A stretch of 64,000 nt of DNA from Aricia agestis (lineage: Eukaryota; Arthropoda; Insecta; Lepidoptera; Lycaenidae): contig NC_056408.1 of assembly GCF_905147365.1 (NCBI RefSeq), positions 1,302,001-1,366,000 of the forward strand, written 5' to 3'. The stretch's first letter is position 1. Every line of letters begins with the position of its first letter. Of this stretch, positions 12,531-24,901 are shown in pieces. The translations under genes were made by a program, and so were the position numbers. Below the pieces are notes generated by a model. That model did no database searches, was not told where the DNA came from, and worked only from the letters and a program-made list of their open reading frames with translations.

Positions 12531-13323
12531 CAATTTTAAGACTATATAGCGACGTAGACACGCGTTTTGTGTACCCCAATAATATTATCTTTATTTGACC
12601 TTCTATATGGTGTGAAATAAAGTAAAACATCTATATTATTTTACAATATTGTGTCACATCACTAAGTTTATTGTATTACACAAATTGTGGTATCCTAGGT
12701 GGTATTAATACAAAAATTACCCTTAGTATAGTCAGACTTTTTATAGGACGAAGCCAATTTAAAATACATCAGTTTTGTACATACCAAACTCCATAGTTTG
12801 TACCCCAACGTACACCATATGCGATTACCATCTTGACTGCATGGATGCGATGCCATAATAAAAAATTTACACAGTAGAGTTACTGTCCGTGCCCTTAAAT
12901 TCAATCTCGCTTTCAACACTGACACTAGTTTTACTTGGACATACTTTAGGTGATTTTTTAATTGATTAATAACCGAGTTTGATAGGAGTTTATTTAATAA
13001 AATCGGCGTCTTTTACTGGTTAATGGTATACGAATAATAAATAAACTGTCACAAAAAAAACTCCATAAACCAAATAAATTCCGCGGTCTGTGTGTCTGCT
13101 TGTAGACTGTCTAGTAAGTGGATGATCTACCGTATTAATTTGTATTGTGGTGCTACCGTCTGGAGTGCGGGTATTTATGAAGATTGCGGCGTAGCTCACG
13201 TTAGGCTCCTGAGGTTGCAATCACAATATGTTAAACCTGGATCATCGATTTTATCACCTTAGTTTTTACCGCTTTAGTGTAAAATCCTATAGGAGTAGAT
13301 TTGTTTTATTTAGGTTTGACTAG
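12531..13323. other. Stretch without recognised features
   Basis: A 66-codon minus-strand frame at 13020-13220 has a hydrophobic end, but no recognisable family, start context or splice context. I do not call it. Confidence 0.4.
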
Positions 13324-13556
13324 ATAACGCCCGCAACTCCGTTGCATCAATTTTTTTTTCGCGCGGGAACGGAAAAAAGTTTTTGAAAAAGGAAACGGAT
13401 ACTTTTTCGCAAAAAAAACTTTCCTATGTCTTTTCCTGGGAAGCATAATACCTCCACACCATTTTTTATCAAAATTGGTTCAGCGTTTAAATCGTGAAAA
13501 GGAAATAGACAGACAAATATACACACTTTCCCATTTATAATATTAGTACGGATTTT
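13324..13556 (+). repeat. Interspersed repeat family C, diverged copy
   Basis: Opens with 'acgcccgcaactccgttgca', then cgcgcgggaac, then 'tcaaaattggttcagcg', an AGACAGACAAA microsatellite and 'ttataatattagtacgg'. It is more diverged than the copies at 8975 and 58760. Confidence 0.7.
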
Positions 13557-14382
13557 GGCTAATAACACCAATAACATGGTATCTATTTTTGTTTTAAGTA
13601 TGAGTAGTATGTTATACCTAGTAACATTATTTTATTTTTATAAAACGTAAATACAACGATTGTTTGGTAAAATAAGGTTTTCTTATTATTTATAGAATAT
13701 ATTATAGAATATATTTTAATCTTTGATTGGAAACAGACTGGATCGGACAAAAAACGAAGCTGCGTCAATGTTGGACAAAAGTTGTACATTGAGGTTACTG
13801 TTCTCTAAGTAAGTATTAGACAGAAGATACTTTAATACCTCCTTAGTTTTCAGAGCCCGGTCAACGCTTACCGTCTGCTCTGTGAATTCGGTATGAATTC
13901 TAAATGAAGCGTTCTCAACTCATGTAAATGTGATGATTCTTCTGCACAAGTTAAGCGCTGGAATATAAGAATTTTATATAGAAACAGATAGAAAAAGAAC
14001 TCAGTTGTCTCATTCTAGAGGATACAGGTTCGATTCCCAGGCGATACAATATATTCCCAAGTGCAAATAGGACTTTTTTTTATATCAAATAACTACATAA
14101 TATTGTTTCTTTGATCAGCTAAATCAAGGGGAATTACAAGTACAAGTTTGAACTCGAAAAAATATGTGTATCTTTGTTGATACAATGTTGTATAATTAGC
14201 CCTGTTTAAGTATTCACGTCGCATGCGAGCTTGCCGGGATTAACAATTAATGGCAAATCATTCATTACGTATTAATATTTGTGAGGCTTCAGCAGCAAAT
14301 TACAGAAAAAAAAAAACAATGTTTAACACCTATTTTTTAAATAAATACGGAACGATAATCCAAATAATTATATCCAAATAAT
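13557..14382. other. Stretch without recognised features
   Basis: No gene or repeat recognised. Confidence 0.4.
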
Positions 14383-14423
14383 ACACACCCTAAAGTATTA
14401 TCACTTAGTTTTGTTACACCTTG
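14383..14423. repeat. Right-end fragment of MITE family H
   Basis: The block 'acaccctaaagtattatcac' followed by a TTGTTACACC terminus and TA matches the right arm of family H. The left arm is absent. Confidence 0.7.
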
Positions 14424-15129
14424 TATAAAAATTTGTACCTAAAATATTCAATTAACGGAGTATACCTAGGCACTGCCAAAGAATCTGTATACGAAACAAG
14501 TAAGTTAATTACTACGTGTCATAAACTCTCCCAAAGAAACCTAAGCCTTTGGATTTCCACATGATAGTGTATCAGTAGGTATTGTTTCCGAGCATTATCT
14601 TAATTAATGAGTCTCATTAGACTCCGGCGAACATGACGTCGCGTCGGCAGCTGTGCCGCAGGCTGTAGTTCCTGCTACACTATCAGGACTCCTCAACTGT
14701 AGCCTTATATTTCTATTAACATGCTCTAATCTATGTCTCTCTGCCTATCGTAAATCGCTGAAACGATTTGGGTAATGGGGTAGTTTAAGTCGAGAGAAAG
14801 GACATACAATTTGGTATGAAGATACTTTTTGTCCTAGGCAAGAACATAAAGTAGTTTTTGTCCTGAAAAAATCCCGAATTATTTCGGCTATCTTTAGCTG
14901 GTCCCAAAAATAGACACCACCGTATCCTATATTTTTATTAACCGTTCGAAAAAGTTTGAGAAACCTTGTTCTATATAATATCAGCTCACAGTCAGCCTTT
15001 AACATTAAACTTTCTACTGTGAGGCCTGGAAAATGTTCTGATTACTTCACAGGTGAGAACATGATATGCACTAGGATGAAAACATTATAATATGTTTAGA
15101 AACTACATTACAACAAAAATAGTAGTATC
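14424..15129. other. Unassigned, with a decayed family C remnant
   Basis: Near 14750-14890 minus-strand sequence resembles family C (inverted 'gagaaaggacat' and 'gaagatactttttgtcc' blocks), but is badly diverged. Otherwise nothing recognised. Confidence 0.35.
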
Positions 15130-15327
15130 AAGGTGCGTTTCACACGTCTACTAAATGACGCTAGTAACTCAAGGTGCGTTTCGCACGTTTACTAAATGAC
15201 GCTAGTAACTCAAGGTGCGTTTCGCACGTCTACTAAATGACGCTAGTAACTCAAGGTGCGTTTCGTACGTCTACTAAATGACGCTAGTAACTCAAGGTGC
15301 GTTTCGCACGTCTACTAAATGACGCCC
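15130..15327. repeat. 41-bp tandem array grown on a family C 5' end
   Basis: Five units begin at 15130, 15171, 15212, 15253 and 15294, exactly 41 bp apart, each starting aaggtgcgttt and containing 'ctactaaatgacgc'. The last unit runs directly into 'gacgcccgcaactccgttgc' (15318-15352), the family C opening. The repeated unit's 3' part is the same ctaaatgacgc context that precedes family C. Confidence 0.9.
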
Positions 15328-15464
15328 GCAACTCCGTTGCACCAAAACTTGTTAGTCGAGTCCAATAATTTTTATTTACAATCTTTTGTAAAACACGTTT
15401 TTCATGTGATACGTTCACACGATTTTGAAGATATTTAGTGGAACAAGTAGTACCCAGACCTAAA

Positions 15465-15645
15465 AATAATAATAATATCTATGGACGCTTCACACCACGC
15501 CAGTCTGGCCCCGTGCTAAGTTCCTGAAAGACTTGAAGGGTACCAGACAACGGAAATATATTTAATAATTTTATACTATACATGTTATATTTAAGATTTT
15601 TTATTATATATCATACATATATTTAATACACATCCATGACCCAGC
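15465..15645 (-). repeat. SINE family G, head-less fragment
   Basis: Minus-strand copy containing the tail region (plus-strand 'gacgcttcacaccacgccag' and 'ccagacaacggaaatat') and the ttaatacacatccatgac block. The tRNA-like head is missing. Flanked by an AAT-type tract at 15465. Confidence 0.75.
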
Positions 15646-18600
15646 ATGCATTTTTAAACGCACTCAAACGAAATTTTAAGGTTTTATAAATAAAAATATA
15701 TACTCCGTTTTATGTGGCATTCCCGGGTGTGCTCCACTTCGCCCCTGGAAGTCTCACATATTCCGGCTCACGACTCCATTCAGTGGAGATTCCCATAAAG
15801 GATTTTCCCTAAAAAAGGAGAGGTGTTTAAGATATTTTTGAGTGAATTTACGTGAGGGCTTGCAATTATCTCGATCTCAGGTGTTTAGGGCGGGCGGAAT
15901 TAAACCGGCGAAAATTATGTAAGGAACGTTTTTATAATTATACTACTTAATTTCGAACCGGGTAAGGCAATCTGCGGTGTAATCTTATGAAATTATGATA
16001 TCTCGCCTTGCTACTTTTGTAAAAAAAAACCATGGACTGAACTTGACTCACGTTCAGTCCATGTTTTCGTGATTTGTTATCCAATAAATTTAAGATAAGA
16101 TAAGATATATGAAACCCTGAAAAAATGAAAAAAACGTTTATCTCTTGGTAAGAAAAATAAAGCCTAAAAAATATAATTAAGCTATTATCGAGCTTTTCTC
16201 TTTTCTTATAACATGATCATCAAAATTCTAATAACGTTAGAATTATGACATTCCACTTTTCTGGTTGATATCGCAGTTGACAGGAGTTTTATATTTCACA
16301 TTACCTACACAGGTTACGTACGAACTACGAAGTTGAACAACTCGGAAAAAACAAGTTTCGCTTTTTCCCATTTACGAAGTTGGGATCGCATAAAAATCTT
16401 CAAAAACTAGGCAATATTCGAGTGAAGGGGGGAAATATATGAGGAAAGTTCGCCAATATGTATGTATATTTCATCGATGGACTTTTATTTGGATCGTCAA
16501 CTAGTTTGAATGCGAGTAAATATCTTGCCAACGGACGCGACTGTCGTTACTATGATCCGAATTCGATGACGTAACTGGCCAATAAAATGTTATGGTTTGT
16601 TTGTTACGTTCTAATCCTCTGTTACTGCATGGAAAGGCGATAAGGATAGATAATCGCTTTAGTTAAATCCTGGTGATTTCTTGATCGTATACAATATTTT
16701 CTTACTTAACTTTCTCATGGCAAACCTAAATAGAAAGTAGAGCTACAATTTAAAATTCTGTATGCAAATATGAGTTAACCGTGCGTTAAGCTAACGGCAA
16801 CCTTAAAGAGTGATTTGATGACTACTAAACTTAAAGTTACCTAATGAATATTTTCACGTAAGTATTATAAATTTTCTGCCAAACTCTTCAACCAAATTAA
16901 GTTACATAATAGTAATCATTAAATATATTATCTAAGTGCGGGTGGAGTGCGGTCATTAGCTATATAATTTTTGCTCGTACTTACAAATAAAAAAAAAAAA
17001 CTTCTGTAGGAGACAAAACCAAAGAGAAAATTCCTTAGAATTTGAATACGAAATACGTAGCGATGCTGACGACAAATAAAATTCGCAAGTTTTTTGGAGG
17101 ACGAAACTATTTACGTAGTCCAACTTCGAACATTAACAAAATAAGATATTGCTTCGTCTTTCCCAAGGTTACCGAAGTTTTCCTAAATTTCATTACTCGG
17201 TTTACCATTTCTTGAGTAAATACCCAATACTTTCGTATTATTTTTTGTGTCAAAACTCACAGTTTTTTTGGAAAATTTTCGGAAGTTTTTTGTTTTGCTA
17301 AATGTTGTGTTGCGAGTTACAAAAAAAATGTTTTTCAATCTAACTGTCAGAGTAAAAAAGTACAATAGAAATTGAAAAAGATCCTTACTTCTAGTTAATC
17401 GCATGTGAAAAAGGATAATCGAAAAGCAAATGAATTTATCGTAAATCAAAAACGATACAATGAAAATAGAAAATTAGAATCCCAGCGGTATTGGACGCCA
17501 AACAGACTGGGACTTCGGTCAATTTAGTATCCAATTACGTCCAGCTTAGTGGGAAAAAATCCGGGGTAATCCAGGTTCCAAGATACGCCGCGGGGCACAA
17601 GCGGAAGCGGGTATGGTGGATTGATTTATGAGTTTTTTCTAATTTAGAAAGAAGAGTCCTGATCAACTTGTTGGATTGTAAAAGCTTCTTTCAAAAGTCA
17701 CTTTAAATAAAGTCCTGTCGGTGGTATTTTAAAAGACAGGAAATAAGGGTGACTACTAAAATTCTTAAATTGTGGCAGCAACAATTTAACTTCACATTAA
17801 AAATTACCCAATATGTAGTCTTGATCAGAATCTAGTCAACTATTGATCCTATCTATTCAGAGCCTTTAGCGAAAGGCGTCACGACGAAGAATTTTCAATG
17901 CAAAATTATGTGTAATTTGAAGAAGCGTTGCATTATGTAAATATGATTTGCGATATTGGTTATTCGTTTTTCGACTCACCTAATAAGCGATGATAACTTC
18001 ACTAAAGCTCTGGATATCTACAAATATGGTCGCTTGTTGCTTGCGGCACACGTATAGTCCAGGGACGTGCTTTCAGATTCGGGATGCCAGTTCTCCGTCA
18101 AAACACAATGGCCGCCGCACCGCGATCCGGTCAGGGATTACCGGATCCAGCTTTTATATTAATTGTTTCGTTCGAATTGAATTCGCGTTTGAATTACAAG
18201 CCTGTGACTTGATAAACATTGTAACTATTGAATGATTAATTGATTCTAGGAGCAGTTCAAGTTGTTTCATCACCTGGATTGAATATGAACGAAGTCAGAT
18301 TGTAACATGTATTTATAATAAAGAGTCAAGAGTATTTGCATTTACAATTTCAAGTTTAGACATAATTTCAAACGTATAATATAATACTGTACGTTATCAC
18401 AGTTATAATTTGTTCTTTATTTAAAACTCTATGATACCAAATTAGTACGAGTAAACAATCCGCTAAAGGATCAGATTTCCTGACAGTTACATAAAAATCC
18501 ACCTTACACAAATGGTATGTAAACGCGATAAAAGTGCTCAACACTTACACGAATATAAATATTTGCTACGGCGCAGATAAAAGGAAATTAGGAGAACAAA

Positions 18601-19508
18601 TACGGCTCACGCGTGAGAGCGGGCCTTTTATTCATAACTCGCAGATAAAGCCTGCGCTCGGCCTAATTGCTTGGAAGAGTTCCAGAGCGTTTGTTAGGTC
18701 ATTCGTTAAACTGAAACTCAACATCATTATTGCTCTTCGTTAGGGCCGTATGTGACTTTTTAAATAATTAGTTTTCATGTCCACTGTCCGTCGTAACTTT
18801 TACGGCGAGTTAAAGCTTTCGACGGTTTCAAACTCGAAACAAATAACTACAGTGAAATGTACCGTTATAATTTATTCACGGGGAGATACCAAATCCAGAT
18901 TATTTGGTCTAATATATTTTACCTTTTACCATACCATAGCAGAAGATCATACAGTAGCAGTGGTTAGCAGTAAGAGCCGTGCAGAACATTAAAGAGCGTG
19001 TATATTTACCTGTCTTATATACTTTAAGGCTTAATGGTTAAATCGCTGAAACGACGAAAGGTGTAAGTGAATATGTAATTATTGGAGGTCTGAGAAATGA
19101 CATAGAAGGTTTTTATCACGACGACGTAAACACAACGTATTGTCTGCAATGAAATAGAACATCTTTTAAGTTTCCAGCTATCAGGTAAAAGGTTTCGCTT
19201 ACGACGTACAAAACGGAACGGCCCATAAAACTATAATTCAAATTTGATCACGTTGTTCAATAACAAGGGAAGTACGGGGAAGGTCGATACGACATTTTAT
19301 AGAGGCAACAGTTTAGTGGCGGCAGTAACACGACGCAATTTTCACTGGATTGACGGTTTACGGCCATCGCACTGTGAGCTATGACGCGTAAGTTCATTAG
19401 GTTCTTGTTGAGATTATTGTCAGGATACCTTTGAAATTAATTAAATGAAATGTTTAAGACACTGCTGCACTAAAAACTTGCTTTCAGAAAGAACTGCTAA
19501 AATGCTTA
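15646..19508. other. Long stretch without recognised features
   Basis: About 3.9 kb of AT-rich DNA with no recognised gene or repeat, apart from a small hairpin at 16031-16063. Short frames (for example 17183-17449, 17990-18235, 18534-18992) have no convincing protein composition, start context or family. Confidence 0.4.
16031..16063. repeat. Perfect 12-bp hairpin
   Basis: Arms catggactgaac (16031-16042) and gttcagtccatg (16052-16063) are exact complements around a 9-nt loop, just after a poly-A run. Function unknown; it may be part of a small foldback element. Confidence 0.6.
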
Positions 19509-19648
19509 GGCCCAATTTCACCAACCTCTGTTAGCATTAACAACTTGTTAAAATGTCATGTCTTCTCTTTCGATCGCATGAAAAACAAAAGGGGTAACGT
19601 GATACTAATTCGAGCATTAACTTTAACAGTTATTGGTGAAATTGGGCC
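19509..19648. mobile_element. MITE family N, copy 1
   Basis: A 140-bp element with inverted termini GGCCCAATTTCACCAA, flanked by TTA on the left and TAA on the right. A sister copy at 59509-59650 has TTA on both sides. The size and TWA-like flank suggest a PIF/Harbinger-type MITE; that assignment is inference. Confidence 0.75.
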
Positions 19649-19651
19649 TAA

Positions 19652-22266
19652 ACATAGTAAAGTTATGCAAACATTAAACTGTCAGATTTCCACTCTATTC
19701 TGTTTATTATGTCTGTATAATCGGCTGTTATACTTGGGCTTGTCATTATATCAATATCAGGTCTACAGATATTTTGGGCCTATTATAAATGATGGAAATT
19801 ATCTGCATTGGCAACAGGTAACTGAATTATCAGGTATCCACACAGATATTAGCGCAAAATATTGTCATATAGTTGTCAATTACAAAGCAAACTCAAAACT
19901 TTTTATTGCATATAGTTTTATCTGAGTTTTATGTGGGTACATTTCCATACTCGGTGGCGATGTCCAACTTGATATTCCACGTGTGTGAGGGCCAGTAATT
20001 TCCCCCGGGACCACACGTCTCCCGGATATTTATGTAATTACAACTTATTTTTAGACCGCGATTGGGTCTCTAACCGATTTGGCTAATGGGATTTCGGAGA
20101 TGACGTGATAGAGCAGACAAGCGGAGATATTGTGATCGTTACTGCAGGATGCGTCTCGTGTATAAGCGCCAGATGCAGTCTAGTTATGATGGGCTAGAAA
20201 CTTTGTCAATGTGATAAAAGTGTTTAAAAGTGGTATATAATTTTCATCCCAAGTTATTTATTTGGGACTAGAAACAGAATCTCAATAAATTAGCTTTTAA
20301 ATTATTACCAATTATGTCCTATCCACAGAATTATTGAGGTCGCCCCCTCACGTCGTATTCATTCCCGGCGGCGTATAATACTTCTACGACTACTATAAGG
20401 CAATCATACCTTTACCAATCGTCATGAACTTAAATAATAATGATAATAATGCATGCATGAATAATAATTGGATTGTTTTAACTTTCCTTACCTTTTTACC
20501 TCACCTTATTAAAAGCACAGCTTACAAAGAAACTAATGATAGCCTAAGTAAATACTTTCAATTCGTTTCAATAATTTCAAAATTAAATCCAAAAGGCACT
20601 TTGGAGCGAAAAGCCTCCCCTTTCCCCCAAACTCCCCCCCCCCCACACCCTTGAACAATGACTGTTTAGTTTGGAAGCCGCTAATGACTGGAATTGAAGA
20701 AAGGCATTTAAGTTTGATGAGTTGCAGAATAACTTGTGCGAATTATTCTGAATTACTTTTAATGAGGTTTTTACTTTGCTTTCGAATCGTACTGTATTTA
20801 TGTATTTTAATTGGATCACTTATTGATGAATACATCTAGCCTGAAGTACTTTATTATATGAAGACAAGACGAGAAAAGACAAGAGGACGCAAATCGCAAT
20901 AGCGTTTATGTCAAATCGTAGTTTAATAAATAAACCTTTTTAAAATTCTGTAGTGCAATTAAGTATTGCCAAGTCGCACCTTGAATTGTTTTGTGGCGGT
21001 GTGACCTGACACTATGCTTAACAGAATAATAATAAACGTGTTTCATGTATCCGAAAACCACTGTCGTCATTTCAGATGTTGTAAGATTACATTGCGCTCA
21101 TCCCAGAAACCTTCTTAGGCCATTCAGACTTGTCAATGCGCTGTTTGGTTCTTAATCGGTCTCTTAAGGTGACGCCGCATTAAAGTAAAAAACCGTGTTG
21201 AGAAGCCGGCCCGGCCTATCATAGAAAACAAGCAAAAAATGGAAAGGGCGTAAGCGACAAAATGGTTTTTGTCGCGTAATTTAAAAACCATAAATACATT
21301 TCATGTAAGCTATGGGCAAATCAAAGTGTATACTTAAAACAATTTATGTACAAATTTTGGAAGATTAAATCACTCTCCTCTGTTGGCAAAATAGGAATCC
21401 CTTTTTTTACAAAGGTCTTTTTGATTGATTATTCTGTGTTATAAAAGTTGAATCGTGTTATGCTATGGGTAATTCAAAGACAAAGACATGATGAATACTG
21501 AAAATTAATTTTAATTTCTTAGCTTTAGTCATTGCTGAGAAAAATTGATATCGCTACAGGCAAATTATCAAGGCGTCGCCTTAACTTAAGTAGTATAATC
21601 AGCTGTTTCTTATTAGTTGCAGCATCAATATGCCAAGGTGCATGATTTTAGGCAAATTATTTCAAACCGCTCAAGGAATACTTTAATGTGAAATAATCCT
21701 TATTTAAATTCTTCCTTTGTGAATAAACCTTAAGTGAGATTCAGGTGATTCAAATATCGAACGTATCCAATCAAGACACAGCAGGTAATGAGGTGATCTT
21801 GTCCCGGCACTTGGCAGTCCATTTCACGCGCGGTCACGCTCGCGATTGGAAAAGGCGCCCGCCATTTTAAAGTATTGCCATGCGAAAAATTGCTGCGCAA
21901 AAAACACGAATAAATATTTGTCACGGCCGCTATATGTGACGCGGGACTGTGTCGTGAAACTGGATTGTCGGTCAACTATCATGACACTAGACCTAGCGTT
22001 AGGTTTGCAAAAATAGTGTTGAATTTGTAGCAGAGAAATACTAAACAAGTAGTTTTTGGTATTTCTCATAGTATTTTTAATGCCATCGAGTAGTAGCAAT
22101 TAGGGTTGTTGAGGAAGTGATTATGAGGAAGAGGAGTAGGAAGAGGAAATGTCACGCGCAAATTTAGAGGATTGGTAATCATCATCATCAGCCAAACGCC
22201 GTCCCTCTGTCTGTCATGTCCTGTGGTCCCCATATCCATTGATAAAACTCGTATCTTCATCGTCGT
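19652..22266. other. Long stretch without recognised features
   Basis: Includes a poly-C run at 20633-20644. No gene or known repeat recognised. Confidence 0.4.
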
Positions 22267-22298
22267 CGTATCTCGTATGTGAGTACATACGAGATACG
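22267..22298. repeat. Perfect 14-bp hairpin
   Basis: Arms cgtatctcgtatgt (22267-22280) and acatacgagatacg (22285-22298) flank a 4-nt loop, gagt. Function unknown. Confidence 0.65.
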
Positions 22299-22642
22299 AT
22301 ATATATAGGGCACGTAATTAGATCGTAAGGGCTAGTGCCTCCAACTATATCCATTGATATTAATACGTCATATTCAAGAAACTCGTATAATACCGGGTAC
22401 GTGCCGGCTATCCAATTTCACGGCTTCGGAGCCTTCGGACAAAGTCCTTTGAGCTGCTGAGTTCAGAATTGTTGCGGAACCCGAATTATTTCTGCTCGAA
22501 ATCGGGTTACGATGTTTTTTTAACGCTAATGCCGTCCCACTAATAGGTAAAGATCACAGCGCATATCGGATAGGCCGTCGAGCCGTTCCGTATTGTTTGT
22601 ATGAAACCTACGCACACTAATCGTGATTCGTGACGTTATCGG

Positions 22643-22840
22643 CGGGGCTAAAATGGTCGCTTTGAAGAATCATGACATGAATCATAATATGATTCATTTT
22701 TCTAAAATCGCAATATGCAACTTGTTGTAATTCATTTCTGTATTTTTGTACTGATTTGACATTTGTCAGTTTGACAGTTTTGACAATTCATTTGCTGATT
22801 TAATTGAGAGGAATTGCTAAATGTGACCATTTTAGCCCCG
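22643..22840. mobile_element. MITE with CGGGGCTAAAATGG termini
   Basis: Inverted ends CGGGGCTAAAATGGTC and GACCATTTTAGCCCCG bound a 198-bp non-coding segment. CGG on each side could be a 3-bp target duplication. Only one copy is present here. Confidence 0.7.
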
Positions 22841-23213
22841 CGGCTCGCTCCAGAATTCCTTTAGACTTTCGTCTAATTTAATTACATGAAATAACGTTTG
22901 TGATGGGTCTTCCATTTCTCTCGTATCATAGGCCAGTCTGGTTTGTTCTACTCTTCGCGTACTGTTGAAGTCACCCTGTATCATATTATGTAGAAGGTGT
23001 TTCAGTCCAAAGTCCAAACCACGAGGTGAGTCATAAAACATTTTACTGTTCAATACACAGAACGAATCAGTAGGCCGAGTTAAAAAATATATGAATGGCT
23101 GCGGGTACCGTTGTAAGCATGTTATGAATCGCTAAACAACGTATTTCACGGCGCACGCCAGCCGATATTATGACATACTACGTCAAACGTATAAATTTCG
23201 AGAACACTTCTGA
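22841..23213. other. Unassigned, with one splice-like segment
   Basis: At 22932-23025 a pyrimidine-rich tract ending in atag and a cgag|gtgagt donor bound 94 bp that is open in one frame. This is weak evidence for an exon and no family is recognised. Confidence 0.2.
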
Positions 23214-23283
23214 GGGTCAATTCAGACGCGAAATTCAGACGCAGAAATGCATCTACGCGTCGCGTTGCGGTCTGATTTGACCC
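23214..23283. repeat. Small inverted-repeat element
   Basis: Ends gggtcaattcagacgcg and (inverted) gggtcaaatcagaccgc flank a 70-bp GC-richer piece. Possibly a minimal MITE; single copy here. Confidence 0.45.
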
Positions 23284-24307
23284 TAAGTCAGCTGGTTTGT
23301 TCTGTCTATTGCGATTTGTATGTGTGACTAGCGTCGTAACTATCAACTGTTGTCATTCGATCACACGTCTGTACAAATTGCTAAATTGTCATCGAGTTGA
23401 CGAATAATCGCAGTACAATTGTACAGATACGTCGATAAGTGTTACAAAAGAGTCCTTGATACATTTTTCATCCACTTGTGAAGTTTGATAAAAATGTTTT
23501 CACCGTACGGTTCAATACACACGCGTCACACAGTCAATATTTACTGCGAGCGTTATCTACGCTATCTGTGTGATATCGTGGACAGTCGCGCACGAAAATC
23601 ATAATAAATTTTAAATAAAAGTTAAATACATTTTCATTTATTTTTAATTGTTATTATCTTTATTATAAATCTTGTGTTGTGTACTTTTTAACATATTTCA
23701 ATAAATTAAATGGTTTGTTTGTAATTGTTTTTTGAGTTTCTGTTTAAAACGTATGTACAGTGCCTACTGCCCCTGTCGGGCCCGCATGTTTATTAATAGA
23801 ATAATAATAACTCAACAATACATTTACATTATAAAGTTTTAAAAAAGATGCTACAGATAAAATTTAAATAGTAAGATACAAAATGATTTATGAATCTAAA
23901 ACGACTGTTAAAATTTAACACGAAGATACACCATTACATACCGTGAACACATAAAATATATCGCCACACCTCACACATATTACAGTGCAATTTAAAAGAT
24001 ACAATATTCCGAACTACACATCCCTGCCAAGAAAAATAATTTCCACTAGTTTATATGAGTTTCAACGTTTATTGCCCTGTTGAGATAGAAAATGCTAAAA
24101 TTGCCAAAAGAAAAATAAAATCCGAGTTAATCGGCTGGTAAAGACTTGGCAAGCGTCTGTATGTACGTCACGTATGATTTTACATACAAATATCCTGACA
24201 CTGATCTCGATCTGAAGGGTTAGGTTGAACCTACTTTTTTGGATGTCGGATAAAAACTCTTTTTTACTTTGGATAGAAAACTAGATAATAATTTATTTAT
24301 GCACATA
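23284..24307. other. Stretch without recognised features
   Basis: AT-rich; no gene or repeat recognised. Confidence 0.4.
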
Positions 24308-24404
24308 ATTGAAGACGTGAGTGCAAGAACACGATAACTTTTTGTAACAACATATACTCATTTTCTACTTTTAGTTATCGTGTTAACACGGTCACGTCTT
24401 CAAT
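24308..24404. repeat. 97-bp foldback element
   Basis: Left end attgaagacgtga and right end tcacgtcttcaat are exact complements, and the inner aacacgataact also pairs with agttatcgtgtt. Stem of about 38 bp with a few mismatches. Lies about 500 bp upstream of the secreted-protein gene. Confidence 0.6.
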
Positions 24405-24793
24405 TTTCATATTTTCTAGGTAGTAAAATAATCTCGAGTTACTATTATTATTACAGGTCAGAAGCCATTCACTGAGTGGAGTACGGGGTTCGATATTTGA
24501 AACTTAAGCCTAGCTGACCTAGTCTATCCAGTACAATAAGATCTGTGTGTTGTACATCACGCTGGGCTACACATTAACTTGGAGCACTTCCAGATGTTTT
24601 AGTTAAAGATCCCATCCATGGGTTACTAATATGCATACATATTCAAGTGTCACTTTTTGTAGTCTTTTTATATTTTGTATTCTCACAACTGCCTCGGTTT
24701 CCAGAAAATATTTTATCATTTATTATTACCAAACAGTATGGATAAAGTATATGGACACTAAAAATGTTTGTTACTCGTAAAAATATATTTTGT

Positions 24794-24801
24794 TATAAAA
24801 T
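24794..24801 (+). promoter_or_regulatory. Candidate TATA box of the 24902 gene
   Basis: TATAAAAT lies 101-108 bp upstream of the ATG at 24902. If it is used, transcription would start near 24825, giving a 5' leader of roughly 75 nt. The AT-rich background makes chance matches common, so this is only a candidate. Confidence 0.45.
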
Positions 24802-24901
24802 ATTTCTCGCACGATTGTACCAAATTACTGCACACCTTCATGTTATCATATAACGTAAAATCTTGCTTTAGTTTTACTGGTACCACTCCACTCGCTAGAA
24901 A

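Noticed and set aside
12266..12630. Minus-strand open frames encoding a repetitive CYG/LLR-rich protein
   Set aside because: The frames are a by-product of the 11-bp satellite words lacking stops on that strand. There is no start context, and the period of 55 bp shifts the frame in every unit.
13020..13220. 66-codon minus-strand frame with a hydrophobic C-terminus
   Set aside because: Looks somewhat protein-like, but no homologue is recognised and no promoter or splice context is visible.
19545..19925. 126-codon plus-strand frame
   Set aside because: Its first third lies in MITE family N and the rest has no recognisable family; the composition is like random AT-rich DNA.
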